Origin: Owenia fusiformis
Taxonomy: Eukaryota; Annelida; Polychaeta; Sabellida; Oweniidae
NCBI GenBank assembly: GCA_903813345.2
Contig: CAIIXF020000006.1
Location: 16,248,348-16,312,347 of the forward strand
DNA: 64,000 nt
Direction: 5' to 3'
Shown here: in pieces, positions 33,728 to 46,670 of the stretch
Numbering within the stretch: position 1 is the first letter of the stretch
Layout of the letters: every line of letters begins with the position of its first letter
Notes under the pieces: model-generated
Told to the model about the DNA's origin: nothing
The model's input: the letters and a program-made list of their open reading frames with translations, nothing else
Databases searched by the model: none
Program-made: the position numbers and the translations under genes

Positions 33728-35457
33728 AACCTACCTGGAAGAATCAGAGTCCCCATCTGATGAACACTGACTTTAGGATGGTGATTGTACGCAATGACGC
33801 AATAAGGGTTGAGTAACTGGGTGACATGAGAAACTTTATAGCCAGTGAACAATGACTAAATCCGCTTTACTTTACAATATAAGCTTTCTCATTCATACTG
33901 GAAATATAATTTAATGGCATTTAGTTTTATAATGGAAAGTATTACTGACTGTGCTGGAAGGTGAGGTTCATGTGTCATAAGAGATAAGAGAAAAAATGGA
34001 AATGGGAAACTACACAATTTGCAAAAGGGAAGTTCATTCGTTTATTTATTATATAATAGTTTTTTATGGCAGTGGTTGGTGTTTGGTGGTTGATGTTCAG
34101 CATCAGTGTCTATAACAAATGGCAGGTGGTGACATTTTGCATATCAATGCCTTGTTTATATTACAACATATAATTTGATTTTGACATGGTGATGAGATTT
34201 GAATTCACAAATTAAGTTTAATATATCATAATTATCATAAAATGGTTCACATACAGTACATGCGTTTGTCTGATAGTTATAGTGATAAGATATCAAAAAT
34301 AGTTTTTAAAAAGTGATCGGGTGGGTATTTAATAATGTAGGCAGATTGGATTTCATTATTTTGTTGCCTTTTAGACAATTTAGTTAGCAAATAAATTCTC
34401 TTCTATTTGATCAAACTAGAATTACAACTCAGTCATGCATTGAGTATCATAAAACACTGAAATAAAAACTGACGAACCTTTCAAATAAAACCAGCTGTCA
34501 TCGCATTTTTATACTTTTATCCCTGCATTTACTTATCTCTACATTTGTAATATTGTACATCAATCAATCTAACTCATATTAGGTATATATTGGATAGTCT
34601 AGAGTTTATACCTGTGTATTATAAAACAAAGGGGATTTGTACAAAACCACTCCTGTGTTTCCCAGTGGAGACAATGTTCTGTTTCCATACATCCAATGAA
34701 CTACCCTTTTATGTCCAGTAACAATTTCTACACTCTGACTTGGATTGACTAGTTTTGACAGTGATAAGAACTTAATGACTAAAAAGAGCTTTTATTGTAT
34801 TTAATTGGATTTTGAATTAGAAACAAATTAAAGCTTCTTGTGAAAGCAGATAATGCAATAACTGCAATTTGATTGGTTAGCCTGTTTTGAGGAACCTTAT
34901 CAGATTGGGTGAAACTAGATCATATGATTAGCTCTTATTCCAGGAGTGAGGATAGAGTTCTCTAAAAGTGCAAAATCTGATTCTTGAAAAGGGTTATAAT
35001 GAATAATGACTTTGATATTCAACTGACAAATTCAATCAACATAGTAGTATTCATCAACTAAATGATTTCTGCAAAATAAGTCATTGAAATAACATAGCAG
35101 GATTGACCCCTATTAAACATAGAAATTACTCTGGTGGGATTGCTGACTAACAAAAACAACATTAGAATATGTAGTAAATTGAGAGTAAACGATAGCATGC
35201 AGTTTGTCATTAAATATTGAGGAAAAATTTACAACTGAAATGTGGATCAAAAATGATGAATGTCTGAAAGAGTGCAAAGTCATTAACATGGGATGGCAAG
35301 ATAAACCCCTATAAAACATAGAGATTAATGGGAATCAATGACTATACATTGATGAATGATGGAGCTCAAAGTTAGTCACTCAATTAATTTGCCAGATAAA
35401 ACCCCTATAAAAGGTATACATTATGTTACTATAGAACATCTTGTTTTATATTTTCAG
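33728..35457. other. Non-coding; probable intron or upstream region of the RGS gene
   Basis: Contains a copy of the dispersed repeat near 34077-34155 (TGGTTGGTGTTTGGTGGTTG, then TCTATAACAAATGGCAGG). Two similar segments near 35097-35140 and 35290-35330 share CCCCTATWAAACATAGARATTA. A tract ending in TTATATTTTCAG at 35457 is a good acceptor for the next exon. Confidence 0.45.
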
Positions 35458-36063
35458 GGGGTCCAGTTAGATGAACCTACAACCTCAGAGGATTGGTCGA
35501 TAGAACATTCTCATGATTCAAAGCTGTTACGTCGACCGGGACATCCCGCTAGAACAGCTCGATCCATGAGCTCCCCAGATGAATCAACACGTCTTGCTAT
35601 GGAATTTCAAGATAAATGTACAACTTCAGAAAGAGGCAAAAGCGCCTCTCCACAACGAACTGCCGAAAATGGTGGAATATTAAAAAGAGGGAGCTCTGAT
35701 AGATTAACTACAAGCTCAGGGATGTCGAGCCCAGTAAGTAGTGTCTGCGACTCCCCTGCAGACCAATCAAAAGTGAGATTTTTTACATATGAATCTGAAT
35801 CGGATTCAGACTCTGAAGTGAAATCAAACAGTACACCTAAGTCAAATAATGATACTCTCAAAGTTCACCAAGAGACGATACCTGAGGAGGTGATAACAAT
35901 GTCTCCTAAATCTAAAAAAGATAAAAATAAGGAAAATAAAAAGGGAAGATTTAAACGTATATTACGTCCTGTGCGGCGGAGTCACAGTGCTGGATGTGCC
36001 CAGGATGTCCCAGCACACGCGCTCTTCTTGAGGACGCATACAGACAAGGAAAAGAAGGCCAAG
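35458..36063 (+). CDS. RGS3-like regulator of G-protein signalling, exon with N-terminal region
   Basis: A 606-bp exon in phase 0 (202 codons) between acceptor TATATTTTCAG|GGG and donor AAG|GTAAGT. It encodes the low-complexity region ahead of the RGS domain: Ser/Thr-Pro rich (MSSPDESTRLAMEF, RGKSASPQRTAENG), an acidic serine cluster (YESESDSDSEVKS), then a basic run (KSKKDKNKENKKGRFKR) and RPVRRSHSAG. Such disordered, phosphorylatable regions are common in long RGS3-type proteins, where they affect location and partners; that role here is inference. The frame stays open back to a Met at 35356, but the acceptor is strong, so I begin at 35458 and expect further 5' exons. Overlap with the exon chain downstream rests on phase continuity, not on similarity. 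Confidence 0.7.
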
Positions 36064-36130
36064 GTAAGTGAAACTATTATATCTAACAAAATTCTGTCCA
36101 AAGTATGTGAAACTGTATAATGTCTAATGA
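36064..36130. other. Start of an 11.8-kb RGS intron
   Basis: The intron 36064-47832 begins GTAAGT and ends TATTTTCAG. It holds the MITEs, foldbacks and minisatellites listed below, and I see no additional exon in it. Confidence 0.6.
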
Positions 36131-36526
36131 AAGGACAAGTCTCAGTTTGGAGAACAATTTACTGGGCTAATAATGTTTTTTATGAAAAATATAGGAATAT
36201 CGCCCAAATTAAATTATGAATATTCGAAAGAGGACATTTAAATCTAGAATATGTAAAAATATCAAAATTGTCTAAAGCAGGTGTCACATGCAGTATACCG
36301 ATTCAATAAAAGACAAATCTCAATTTGGATTAAGAAGTTCATCAGTGTACTGCGCTAATATTTTTTTTATGAAAATTATAGAAAATCACCCAAATTAAAT
36401 TATGGATATTCAAAAGAGGACATTTAAATCTACAATATGTAAAAATATCAAAATTGTCCAAAGCAGACGTAAAGTGCAGTAGGCTGATGAACTTTATTCT
36501 CCAAACCGAGACTTGTCTTTTAGTCC
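36131..36526. mobile_element. MITE with internal 180-bp duplication
   Basis: The left end AAGGACAAGTCTCAGTTTGG and the inverted right end (AAAGACAAGTCTCGGTTTGG) enclose about 395 bp. The interior contains two direct copies of a roughly 180-bp segment (both with CACATTTAAATC-type and ATGTAAAAATATCAAAATTG blocks). Non-coding; superfamily unknown. Confidence 0.65.
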
Positions 36527-37178
36527 AAATTAGGGGAAACTATGTAATGTCTAATAAAATTCTGTCCAAAGGAAGTGAAACTGTATAATGTCTATTGTAG
36601 AAATTCTGTAGGTATAATGTAGTTGTAAGTGAAATTGCAAGAATTTTTATGTAGATATTTATAATAAAGAATATTAGAGGGGGGTTGACTTGCTCCACGT
36701 GGATCTTAATTCCCTTGCTAAATCAACTTAAGCCTTCTTAGGACCAAGATTAATGACTCGTTATAAGACTCTTATAAGTCTTCAATTACAAAGAAATCAA
36801 AAACACATTTTTGAATGCCAAGGACAGAATGAGCTTAGGATGAAAAAAACTTGTTTTTCATTAAAAGGAGAGATTAATTTGTTTTGCCATGGACTTGTGA
36901 AAGTGAAAGTGAATTCCTTTGAATTGTAACACCTCTGATGTAAAAGTATTAAGGCAATTTTAATTATAAACTTTTTTTAGCCTTGATATATATTTAGTTA
37001 TATTAGATCATGAAGTCTTCTTATTTTCCTATTTATAGAAACCATTAGTTTGAAGTCACGTGGAAAGACTTGTCCTTTCTTGAAATAATTCAGCAATAGT
37101 TACTTGAATGATTTAAATCATAGGACATGACATGGTACCACAGAGGTTACTTATCATTCATAATACAATTACAGTATA
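36527..37178. other. Intronic, no feature seen
   Basis: AT-rich intron sequence without recognised structure. Confidence 0.4.
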
Positions 37179-37344
37179 CAATTGTTGACCTCTCCAGAGG
37201 TCAACCGGCAAAATTGTATACCGAGACTGTAAACTGAGAAACTACTGTTGACAGAGACCGAAGGTCGAGGTCAACAGTAGTTTCAAGGTTTACAGTCGAG
37301 GTATACGATTTTGACGGTTGACCGAATGGAGAGGTCTACAATTG
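37179..37344. mobile_element. 166-bp imperfect palindrome (foldback)
   Basis: CAATTGTTGACCTCTCCA ... TGGAGAGGTCTACAATTG form outer arms, then GGTCAACCG/CGGTTGACC, AAAATTGTATACC/GGTATACGATTTT, GACTGTAAAC/GTTTACAGTC and GAAACTACTGTTGAC/GTCAACAGTAGTTTC. Mismatched two- to four-base bulges lie opposite each other at regular positions. The loop is AGAGACCGAAGGTCGAG. Downstream to 37690, GCGGTCAACAGT repeats and TTGACCGCTAATCAACCAAT may be the distal part of the same element. Confidence 0.75.
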
Positions 37345-37733
37345 TTTTGTTAGTCCGAAGAAACTAGTAATACACAATCATATAGACGGCAATCATCAAT
37401 CGGCATGGCTTCATTTCATAATCTTTTCTCCGAACCACGTCAGCAATATTTTTTTAGAAATTCTGAAGATAGTGGTAGCTAAACTCTCTATATTCGGCAC
37501 ATCACGGTAGAGTCATTAGTAAATTAATGTTGATTTTACGTTTCTATTTGCATTTTTGCCATTCTTGTCGTCTAGTAAACTCAAAAAATCACTTTCATCA
37601 ACGTTTACAATATTATGACGTCATGGAACTTTTTTCAAAAGTAGCGGTCAACAGTATCTAGTAGCGGTCAACAGTGCATATTGTTGACCGCTAATCAACC
37701 AATCAGAATCGAGTATTTCAGTTGAGGTACTAA

Positions 37734-38592
37734 CAATAGAACCTGTGTCAGTGGAACACCCTCCGTTCTGCCAAAAAGCGTTCCACTTGGGAGGTGTTCC
37801 ACTTACGGAGGTTTTGCGTTCGCGGGGATTTAACGAACATACAAGATTATATATAAAGTTGATATGTATCACTGAAAATAAAATTCTCCGATCATTGCAG
37901 GGCAGCTATACAGCCTTAATTATCCATTTGTTTTACTCAAAAAGGTATCTGACATTCTTAATCCTCCTCATTCTGCCAAAAATGTTTTCTGACATTCTCA
38001 ATCCTCCTCATTCTGCCAGTCTCGGACAGTAAGATAAGGCAATTAAGTTTTAAAGACTTGTTCTTAATGCTAATAATTCATTTGTTTTTTAACTGACATT
38101 CTTAAGCTTACTTATTAAGTATGAAACAAACAGCAAGAGGTAAGAGGCAAGAGCATTACATGTCAATCTCTTAATCCAATTTGCTGAATGATAATCTTAT
38201 GAAATTCTAATTTGCTAATTATCAAATTAATTAGTGGTATCATCACATGTCGATCTCTACAGGAGGTTAATCCAATTGACTATATGGTAATCCATTAAAA
38301 TCCTAATTTGCCAATTATCATGTTATTACCTGTTTTCATACCCAGGTATCACTGTTGGAGGTTAATTTTGTTTACATAAGTATCACCATTGAAATTTATG
38401 GAAAATTGACTGTTCCACTTAGCAGGTTAATTTTTCAATATGGGGTGTTCACTGTTCAAGTTTAGAGGTGTTCCACTTACAGAGGTTCAATTAACATTAA
38501 GTCAATGGGTTTTTAAAATGGGACTTTGAAAAAGCGTTCCACTTTCGACGTGTTCCACTTACGGAGGTGTTCCACTTAGCAGGTTCTACTGT
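37734..38592. mobile_element. Pogo/Tigger-like element, 0.86 kb
   Basis: The left end CAATAGAACCTGTGTCAGTG and the inverted right end (CAGTAGAACCTGCTAAGTGG) extend as imperfect inverted repeats through repeated GGTGTTCCACTTACGGAGG phrases. Flanks TA on the right (TACTGTA context) fit a TA target. No transposase frame. Same terminal class as 310-500 and 17485-17642. Confidence 0.65.
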
Positions 38593-38760
38593 ATTTGTTT
38601 TTTAACTGTAATGCCATTAAGTGTCTATCTTATATATTAAACTCATACCCTTTGCATTTGTACACTTTGCTTCTTAAAAGAAAGCTCCGTCTTCGCTCTT
38701 TCAGTTTACAATAAACCTCTGAACTCACCGAGCCATTCAGAATATGGACGACTTTCTGTG

Positions 38761-38963
38761 CAGGCCCGCAGCCAGGGGGGGGGGGGGTTAGATGGGTTCG
38801 AGCGAACCCCCCTGGCCAAAAATTCTTTCAAAATCATGCAGTTTTTCATCATTCTGAGCACATTTGATTTTGGCCATTTTTGGATCAAAATTGTCAAAAG
38901 TGAACCCCCCCTGGAAATTTTCAAAAAGTGAACCCCCCTTGGCAAATCCTGGCTACGGGCCTG
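38761..38963. mobile_element. hAT-like MITE with 5-bp duplication CTGTG
   Basis: Starts CAGGCCCGCAGCCAGGGGGG and ends CTGGCTACGGGCCTG. CTGTG lies directly outside both ends (38756-38760 and 38964-38968). The interior is close to that of 54745-54929 (CCAAAATC, AATCATGCAGTTTTTCA, GTGAACCCCCC), so the two are one family. CAGGCCCGTAGCCAG ends suit hAT; a 5-bp rather than 8-bp duplication points to the hAT5-type subgroup. Confidence 0.8.
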
Positions 38964-40022
38964 CTGTGTATGGTCAATTCCTCTGAAATCATCGCATAGT
39001 TAATGAGTACGTATTTACCATGTGTTCCTTCCAGTTTGCTGATTGGTTGAGAAAAGGTCAACGTGGTAGGTTTACAATGATTGATGACCCGAGTTGTCAT
39101 GGGCTTATATCATGGAGACGGGCTACTAAACTGTAATATAGTCTATGCTAGGCAGAGTGTAGTTAAATAACTAGACTCTGCACACAGGGTATTAAACTCA
39201 CAGATTTGCTGGAAAAGAAAGTAAACATAAACAAAAGGGGAGAGGGAACAGAAAGTGAAACCATTTTATTAATAATCAGAATACCATTGTTTAACTTTAG
39301 GTGTATTAAAACTATTGAGAAAAAAATCCTATTTTGGCCATGGTATCATATATTTTGCAGAGAAATGATTATGGAGAACTTTGACATCCTTAGTTTGTTT
39401 ATCTAGTTTTCTAGTTCAAGGTTTATTATGTACATACTATTTGCTCAGTTTGATTGTTCAATTTGATTGATTCGCTTATTTTATTTGTTTGATGTTTTTG
39501 TTATTGCACAGAACACAGAATTAGTTTTTCTTGTTAAGTTGAGTGCAAATAGATATATTCAATTTGAGCGATATTATTCCTAATACAGTGTACATGTAGG
39601 TGAATCAATGTGTGTGAGGAATTTCTTTATATTAATTTCATTACATTTAATTGGGAATTGGGGTCTGTTAGAGGATGGGAGGGTATTTAGGAGATAGGGG
39701 AGGGGGTACCCAATTTCCTGTAATTGTGTAATTCCCCATAATTCTACTCATCTCTTCGCATAGTATACATAAAAGGCAGAATCCAAGCTAGAAAACAAAT
39801 ACAGTATACATTTATCACATTTGGCCTTTATAATATCATATCATAAATATGTTTGAGATGTGAAATATTATTCATTTCATGAAGTGATACACTGTACACC
39901 ACCCACCCCGACCATTATGGGAAATGTGACATTTTTGAGTAATGTTACTTTTGTTCACAAAATACCCTTTACCATCTACCCCCTAAATGGAATTGATTGT
40001 GTATAATTAAGTGTGAAACATT
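38964..40022. other. Intronic; G-rich patch near 39670
   Basis: No coding segment supported. 39677-39708 has four G-runs (GGGAGGG ... GGGGAGGGGG) that could form a quadruplex, though the middle loop is long. Confidence 0.35.
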
Positions 40023-40371
40023 GTGAGACATCCCCTGAAGAACACAGTTTGCTGTAAATATGAGACATCCCCTAAAGAACACAGTTGGCTGTAAATATGA
40101 GACATCCCCTAAAGAACACAGTTGGCTGTAAATATGAATATGAGACATCCCCTAAAGAACACAGTTGACTGTAAATATGAGACATCCCCTAAAGAACACA
40201 GTTGGCTGTAAATATGAGACATCCCCTGAAGAACACAGTTGGCTGTAAATATGAGACATCCCCTAAAGAACACAGTTGGCTGTAAATATAAATATGAGAC
40301 GTCCCCTAAAGAACACAGTTGGCTGTAAATATGAGACATCCCCTGAAGAACACAGTTGGCTGTAAATATTG
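40023..40371. repeat. 37-bp minisatellite
   Basis: About nine copies of TATGAGACATCCCCTAAAGA + ACACAGTTGGCTGTAAA, two of them with an extra TATGAA/TATAAA insertion. The minus-strand open frame across it is a repeat product. Confidence 0.9.
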
Positions 40372-40841
40372 CTTGCAGTCAGCTATGATGATGGAATTGT
40401 ACATTTAGTTCATTTTCTGCAAATGACAGCTGTGACATAATAGAATTGCATGTTTGTTTGGAAAACGAAAACATTTTTACCAGAAGGGTTTTTAGGGTAA
40501 ATTGTAAATATCTTGCGTGTGAGGAATATATGAATCTACTTTCCCCATGTCATGTATGGGAGATAATGTCTCCTAAGGGAGATCACATCTCTTAAGTCAG
40601 TTGGTGTGGGGTATATAGGGTGACCAAAAGAATTTAATCCTATTTTTTTTTGTTTATTATGTTTCAGCGTTCTCACCAGGAAATTTTTACACCCCGTATT
40701 TTTCACGGTATCACGATTACTCCCTCATGTGAGATCAGAGATATCCATTATACTTTTCAACATACTACTTACTACATGTACTTTTTTATTTCACCCACCC
40801 TGAAATATGAATGAAACTTATCTTAGAACAATAATTCTTAA

Positions 40842-41658
40842 AGCCCCCTTCTAAAGTTTGAAAATATTTTTTTATCATTCATTTACTATTTGTCAGGACT
40901 TAAAAAGTGATTTTAGAGATTTTTGAACAAAAAATTTTTTTTGAAAAAAAGTTGTGAGCATTTCATTTCTCAAATATTCAAATTTCCCGAAATGAAATTT
41001 CTTAATCATCAAATATTTTCTTAATGCATTTCAAAAAATATTATATTTTTAACACCAATGCAAAGATTGAACAAAAGACACACTATTTCAATAATAAAAT
41101 GTCATATTTAATGGGCCACTTCAATGTTTTAGCTTATCAAAAATATTTTGAAACATTAGTGATGTCACTAAGGTAACAAAAACTTTTTGAAAAAAATTGA
41201 ATTTTTTTTCGATGTCAATCTTTTCTAAATATGCTAGACTTTCATAAAAAACCAATGTTGATTGTCTAACCAGGTTAAAAGGAAGAATAAATTATGTTTT
41301 AGATATCATTGTACCATTGGTTTCTATGAGAACTAAAATTTTGAAATGCATTTTTCTCAGAACCATTTTCATGCACTGATAAGTTCATTTCTCGCTTGTT
41401 TATCAACCGATTTTCTTAATTTTTTTCGGCAAAAAACATGGGAGGATGTATGCTATGCATTGGTATGAATTGTGGCTAATTAGAAGATATGAGTGACCTC
41501 TAAAAGTTGGTTTTAAATAAATTCACAAATTTTGGAACAAAAAGTCTGTCAAAAAACACTTTTTGAAATTAAAAAAAAAAGTTTCACATATCACACTTTG
41601 ATAACATTGGGTAAGACTACAATATAAGCCAAAATGGTTTAAACTTTACATGGGGCCT
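40842..41658. mobile_element. TTAA-flanked MITE, 0.82 kb
   Basis: Left end AGCCCCCTTCTAAAGTTTGA; right end in reverse complement AGGCCCCATGTAAAGTTTAA; TTAA outside both (40838-40841, 41659-41662). The interior is very AT-rich with no coding. Imperfect ends make this less certain than 19866-20467. Confidence 0.5.
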
Positions 41659-43340
41659 TTAAAAGAGAGTTTGAGTGAGTGGATGTTAGTAAAGGGACAG
41701 AACTGGCCAGCGGAAGCTAAAAAATCAGGAAACTGAGTATTGACACATTTATCTTTCATCTTTTTAAAGTAATGAATCTTATAATACCATATTATAGATC
41801 TTTTACATAAATTTTAATATGGTAATGCTTTAATTGTTTTAAGAAAATCAAATAAAATAAAAATTTCAATGAAAAACTACCGAACAGCTTTGCCTTTTTA
41901 GAAAATTCTAAAAAATCATCAACAATCATCCGTGGATCATCAATCATTGAGATAACACCACTGACTGACAACTCCAATTACCTACTTAAATATTAATTAC
42001 CTTCTAATCATTTGGTTCCTGCCTTTGTCAAGTATGACCAACATTAAATCAATTACATTATTACCTTGCCTTCAGAATTGTTCATACATTTGTTTTTATT
42101 GATATTTAATCTGTTCTTCATGGCCTTGGTTTTATTTTATAAACTATTGGTCAGGTATGTGAAAGGTTGAACGATTGGAAAATCTGAAAATAGGTTGATT
42201 GATGTATTTAATAAAGGGTTTGATTCAATATTTTCTACCCTGAAAAAAATGCTGATAGGATATGATATTGTGGTTGCGGTTGCGTTAAGTTTGGTTTAAA
42301 TTTTGGGGTGTGAATATTTCCCCCTATAATTGACAATACCTCTGAGTAAATTTCCCTGAGATCCATAAAGGCTAGTTAAAATAACTGCCCTTGACTCTCT
42401 GAGTGTCTCTTGTAAAAAGTGAAATGAAACTTCTAGAAGAGATACATGTACAAGTTTAAAGTCCCTGTAAAATAAGAAAGTTAAACAAACACTCCCAGTT
42501 GAATAAGATACAGTTTTCTGGAATAATATCTAAATTATGAGCAGATAAATGACCTTTACTGTACATGTGTATTTAGTTCTGCTTTTGGATACCCATTAAC
42601 AGTCATGTTGTCAGAAACTAAGTGAAACACAATTTTAGCCTCTTCAAGAAGTGTTCATTTTCAACTGGTTTTAATGTATACTTATATTCTTTATATTAAA
42701 TTATGCTATTTATTATACTAAATGTCTTTTTACTTCCACTCACTATGCAATTAGTGATAATGTGTGTTTTCGAAATTAAACTGGGTGAGAGCAGGTGGGT
42801 TTGTGAGTGAGATTAGTCATCTAGTTTGTCTTTTCTAAAAAGCCATATAGTTAGAGTCTATATTCAGTTTTGCTGAAACTGTTACAGCAGACCAATTAAA
42901 TCAATTGCAGATATCAACTGACCATGTGTGTCACGAGAAGGCATAGCCTGGAGTGGCCACCAATCAGATTACTTTAAAGGCTATGAATATCTTTATGAAA
43001 ATGATATTCTTGAGACAGAATTTGATATTCTGATATTCATCACATATTTTTGTTTATTCCATAGTTAGCATGATATTCATAGGATAACATGTGAAAATAA
43101 AAACGATATTTTTGTAATCAGTGGTAAAATATGATATTTTTGACAAATTTTCACTTAACCATAACATACGGTTTTTTAGCCATGACATACGACGTCGTAT
43201 GCGATGGTTTATGGATTTTTGCTACTTCAGACTCAAAACGAGGCTAAGTGTCAACATCGCCGGATCGTTTGGAAATTCGAATTAAATAACTTAATTTCCG
43301 ACGATTCTGATGATGACTTTAACTATGGAATAAAAAGAAC
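41659..43340. other. Intronic, one perfect 16-bp palindrome
   Basis: No coding segment supported. CATACGACGTCGTATG at 43186-43201 is a perfect palindrome with a GACGTC (CRE-half-like) centre. Confidence 0.4.
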
Positions 43341-43474
43341 ATCCTATGATTTACTCGTGATATGATTTTAATGCACTCATGGATATTGATATCTGCACTC
43401 TCTCGCTACGCTCGCTCGTGCAGATATCATATCCATTCGTGGATAAAAATCATATCACTCATAAATCATAGGAT
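43341..43474. mobile_element. 134-bp foldback, ATCCTATGA family
   Basis: ATCCTATGATTT and AAATCATAGGAT end the palindrome; GTGATATGATTTT pairs with AAAATCATATCAC, and TGCACTCATGGATAT-type with its inverse. The loop is TCTCTCGCTACGCTCGCTC. A shorter related copy at 45304-45372 has the same ends. Confidence 0.75.
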
Positions 43475-43660
43475 ATCCTCTATTTCACTCAATATGAACT
43501 GAGAAGGAATGGGACGCCATGGATTATCAGGATGGATTAGAGTTTGATATTGTCATGACAATTGAATATTATGTAACACTCTGTAATGTTTCAATATTAA
43601 AGGAAATAAATACACAATAACATCACACTTAAAATGTTCAATGATGACGATACCATATTG

Positions 43661-43799
43661 AACAAATATTTCACTCTATTTTCGGTGAATACCTGTAGCA
43701 CTTTCACAAGTGATATTCCACGAAGCCCGAAGGGTAAGTGGAATATCACCTTGTGAAAGTGCTACAGGTATTCACCGAAAATAGAGTGAAATATTTGTT
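43661..43799. mobile_element. 139-bp near-perfect palindrome (foldback)
   Basis: AACAAATATTTCACTCTATT, then TTCGGTGAATACCTGTAGCA and CTTTCACAAGTGATATTCCAC, is inverted almost exactly on the other side of the loop GAAGCCCGAAGGGTAAG. Beyond it, GGATATCGCTAGATATCTCA and ATATCGCCAGATATCCCA (43961-44035) and TTTTGACCAATCAT near 44050 may be its distal part. The order resembles the 37179-37690 locus, which also ends in an AACCAATCA motif. Confidence 0.75.
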
Positions 43800-44334
43800 T
43801 TATTATATCACTGTCTAGCTAAATATCCCGAATATTATTAAGTCATAGGTTAACATTGAAATACATTGAATCTACTCGGTTCGTCTGCCATTTTGACTTA
43901 CACTGAACTAAATTATTTATACTGAACGAAAACAAATTCTTTGAAAATTCCCGGGAGCGTGGGATATCGCTAGATATCTCACGGTTGTCTTATCTGATTA
44001 GCATTGCCATTGAATATCGCCAGATATCCCACGACATGTGACCCGGTTTTGACCAATCATACTGTCGCTAGCTAGGTAGTGATATAATAAAGACTAATAT
44101 TATACCAGAACACAAAATGTAAACTACTAAATCAGAGCATATTTCTTGCTCAAAAACAGAAAGATGTGATGAATACCAGAATACCTTGGGGCCTTTCTTT
44201 ATGGCTTAAAGACCTTAATGATATTTTTTTCTTATTTTTTCTTAGATTAAAATTTTGGGTCCCCTTGTCAGGATCCAAGCCCATCTTGTGAGTACAGTAC
44301 ATGTATAAATTGCCAAGTGTCTTTGCTGTGTCTA

Positions 44335-44611
44335 AGGTTTCAGGTTTATGTTTCTTGATACAGCTGTATTATAAGGTTTCGGTTTATTTTTGATACAGCT
44401 GTACTATAAGGTTTCAGGTTTATGTTTGATGACGCAGCTGTACCATAAGGTTTCAGGTTTATGGTTCATGATGCAGCTGTACTATAAGGTTTCAGGTTTA
44501 TGGTTCATGATGCAGCTGTACTATAAGGTTTCAGGTTTATGGTTCATGATGCAGCTGTACTATAAAGTTTCAGGTTTATGGTTCATGATGCAGCTGTACT
44601 ATAAAGTTTCA
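44335..44611. repeat. 39-bp minisatellite
   Basis: About seven copies of GGTTTATGGTTCATGATGCA + GCTGTACTATAAGGTTTCA. A 97-residue frame (44390-44683) exists because 39 is a multiple of three. Confidence 0.9.
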
Positions 44612-46427
44612 AGTTTTTTCTCTCACTGGTTACTTATGACATCTAGAGGTTGTTTTATTGACATATTGAAATTCTCTATGTAATCTCATACATTTTGTAG
44701 AATTATGGCACCCAGGGTACACTTTGTGAAGTTATTTGCAGAATTTGTTTTCTCAAACGTGCCATTCAGCATGTCCCATGGCCTCAGAAGCCTAGACAAG
44801 ATAGTTCATTAGTTAAGTAGTTAATGTCCAATATTTATTAAGTGATTCTAATTCTAGCTCTCTCTTTATGAGCCGGGAGTCTATTATGCCTTTGTTTGTG
44901 ATGTAACCACAAGTTACATCATTCAGTGGTTGGTGTTGGCAGTTGGTATTAATTGTTAGTATTCATCATCTCTGTGAAAAATTGTCACACTTATGTTACC
45001 ATTGAATAAATTACCAGGTATCTATATGATATTATGTTGTTTCAATGCTTTGTTTGCTTCTTGATTTTTATAAGTTTCATTATCCTACACATAAGTGTAC
45101 TATATGTAGAATAACATAAAAATATTAATTTGATATCTATTGGCAAAATAAATAACTGGAGGATATAGTCACGATATACTCCGGGAAACCAATATGCGGA
45201 GGGTATCGTTGATTTCCCGCAAAATTATTACTATTTGACAAAAAAATTTATTTTTCAATTATATTAAACATTTAGTTTACACTACTAGTAAGGATAATAA
45301 ACATCCTATGACTGCAGATATCAATATCACCTCGTTGATAAAAATGATATTCCTCAAAATCATAGGATATCCTATAATTATCAGAGACTGTTTTTCCTTA
45401 GATGATATAATATCATGGATTTTATATGGACTGTAACACTTGTTTATCATTCTGGCTCATCTCTCATATTGTTGAGATAATGAATGTCAGTAAGATCAAA
45501 AAATACAAAAATGAGGTTAATCTAGCTATTATCTATTGTTTCGTCTGATTGACACTATCTAGCTAGGTTTTTGTATTGATATATCGACAGATGATATTTT
45601 ATTATGACTTGATATATGAGGTTTGGTTATTATTTTTTGTGAAATAAAGCAGTGAAACTGATGCCTATTTATCATCATCTACATCATGAGCGCACTGCTT
45701 TATATTAAGTTTGACGGGAAATAATTGCTTGTGTATGCTAAGCCGTGTGCCATACACATTCCACATTGATTAAAGAAGCTTGATTTTCATTAGATACTGT
45801 AAAAGCCCAAATTTTCAAGGTGCCTTAATTTTCACTATATTCGCTGAAGAGGCTAGACTGTGAAATTAAAGGCACAGTGAAAATTTGACTTAACATTGAA
45901 TTCAATTGGATATTTCTTCAAACAGTGATTTAATGCCCATGAAACATTTCAGATTGACAAAATAGTGAAATTTTTTGTCAGTGAAAATTTTAACAGTAAA
46001 AGGTATTGTTAAATTTTACCATTGTAAAAGGAACTGGTAAATGACGGATTTGGAACTATAATCTACACTGGTGAAAAACCATTAAAAAGACATTGTATTG
46101 AATAAGTAATCATCTTTACTTAGTTCTGAAGAATTGTTACAGAAATCTTATCCAAAGCACATTTCTTTAAGATTAAAAACACTAAAGGGAATGACATTAC
46201 TTTCAACTGTCATTCTATTATGCTTGTTTTTTTCCCACTGGTGTAATTAATAAATATGTGAGACACTTTGCTCCCAGCTTGGGCCAGACTGGGAACTGGT
46301 ATTATTGTGCTATGGCTCCAATAGATAGAAGAATCTAATTTTACTATTTAGGGAGTTTTGTAAGTCTCTGTTAATTTCATTTCTTGCTGATTTCACTCAT
46401 TTCCACTCTAGTAAAACATGACTTTCA
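44612..46427. other. Intronic; dispersed-repeat and foldback copies
   Basis: Contains a copy of the GTT-rich/TTGTCAC dispersed repeat near 44925-45050 and an ATCCTATGA...TCATAGGAT foldback at 45304-45372. No coding segment supported. Confidence 0.4.
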
Positions 46428-46670
46428 GATAATTTGTTTAAGAGGTCTTCCATGCAGAAAAGTATGTATGTCTTTCAGATAATTTGTTTTAGAGGTCTTC
46501 CATGCAGAAAAAGTGCTCAGATATATAAGTACTGTATGTCTTTCAGATAATTTGTTTTAGAGGTCTTCCATGTTGAAAAGTATGTATGTCTTTCAGATAA
46601 TTTGTTTTAGAGGTCTTCCATGCAGAAAAGGTGTTCAAATATATAAATACTGTACATCTTTCAGACAAAG
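46428..46670. repeat. Tandem repeat of 43-68 bp units
   Basis: Four copies of CTTTCAGATAATTTGTTTTA + GAGGTCTTCCATGCAGAAAA with spacers of two lengths, then a fifth partial copy. (CTTA)n follows at 46797-46812. Confidence 0.8.

Noticed and set aside
35356-35457. Met-initiated extension of the first RGS exon
   Set aside because: A pyrimidine-rich TATATTTTCAG acceptor lies in it and the added residues have no similarity or low-complexity continuity with the exon. Not excluded as an alternative start.
38795-38815. GGTTCGAGCGAACC as a tRNA B-box
   Set aside because: It lies inside a MITE and no A-box or cloverleaf is found around it.
44390-44683. Repeat protein frame MIQLYYKVSGL
   Set aside because: Product of the 39-bp minisatellite; no flanking exon signals.
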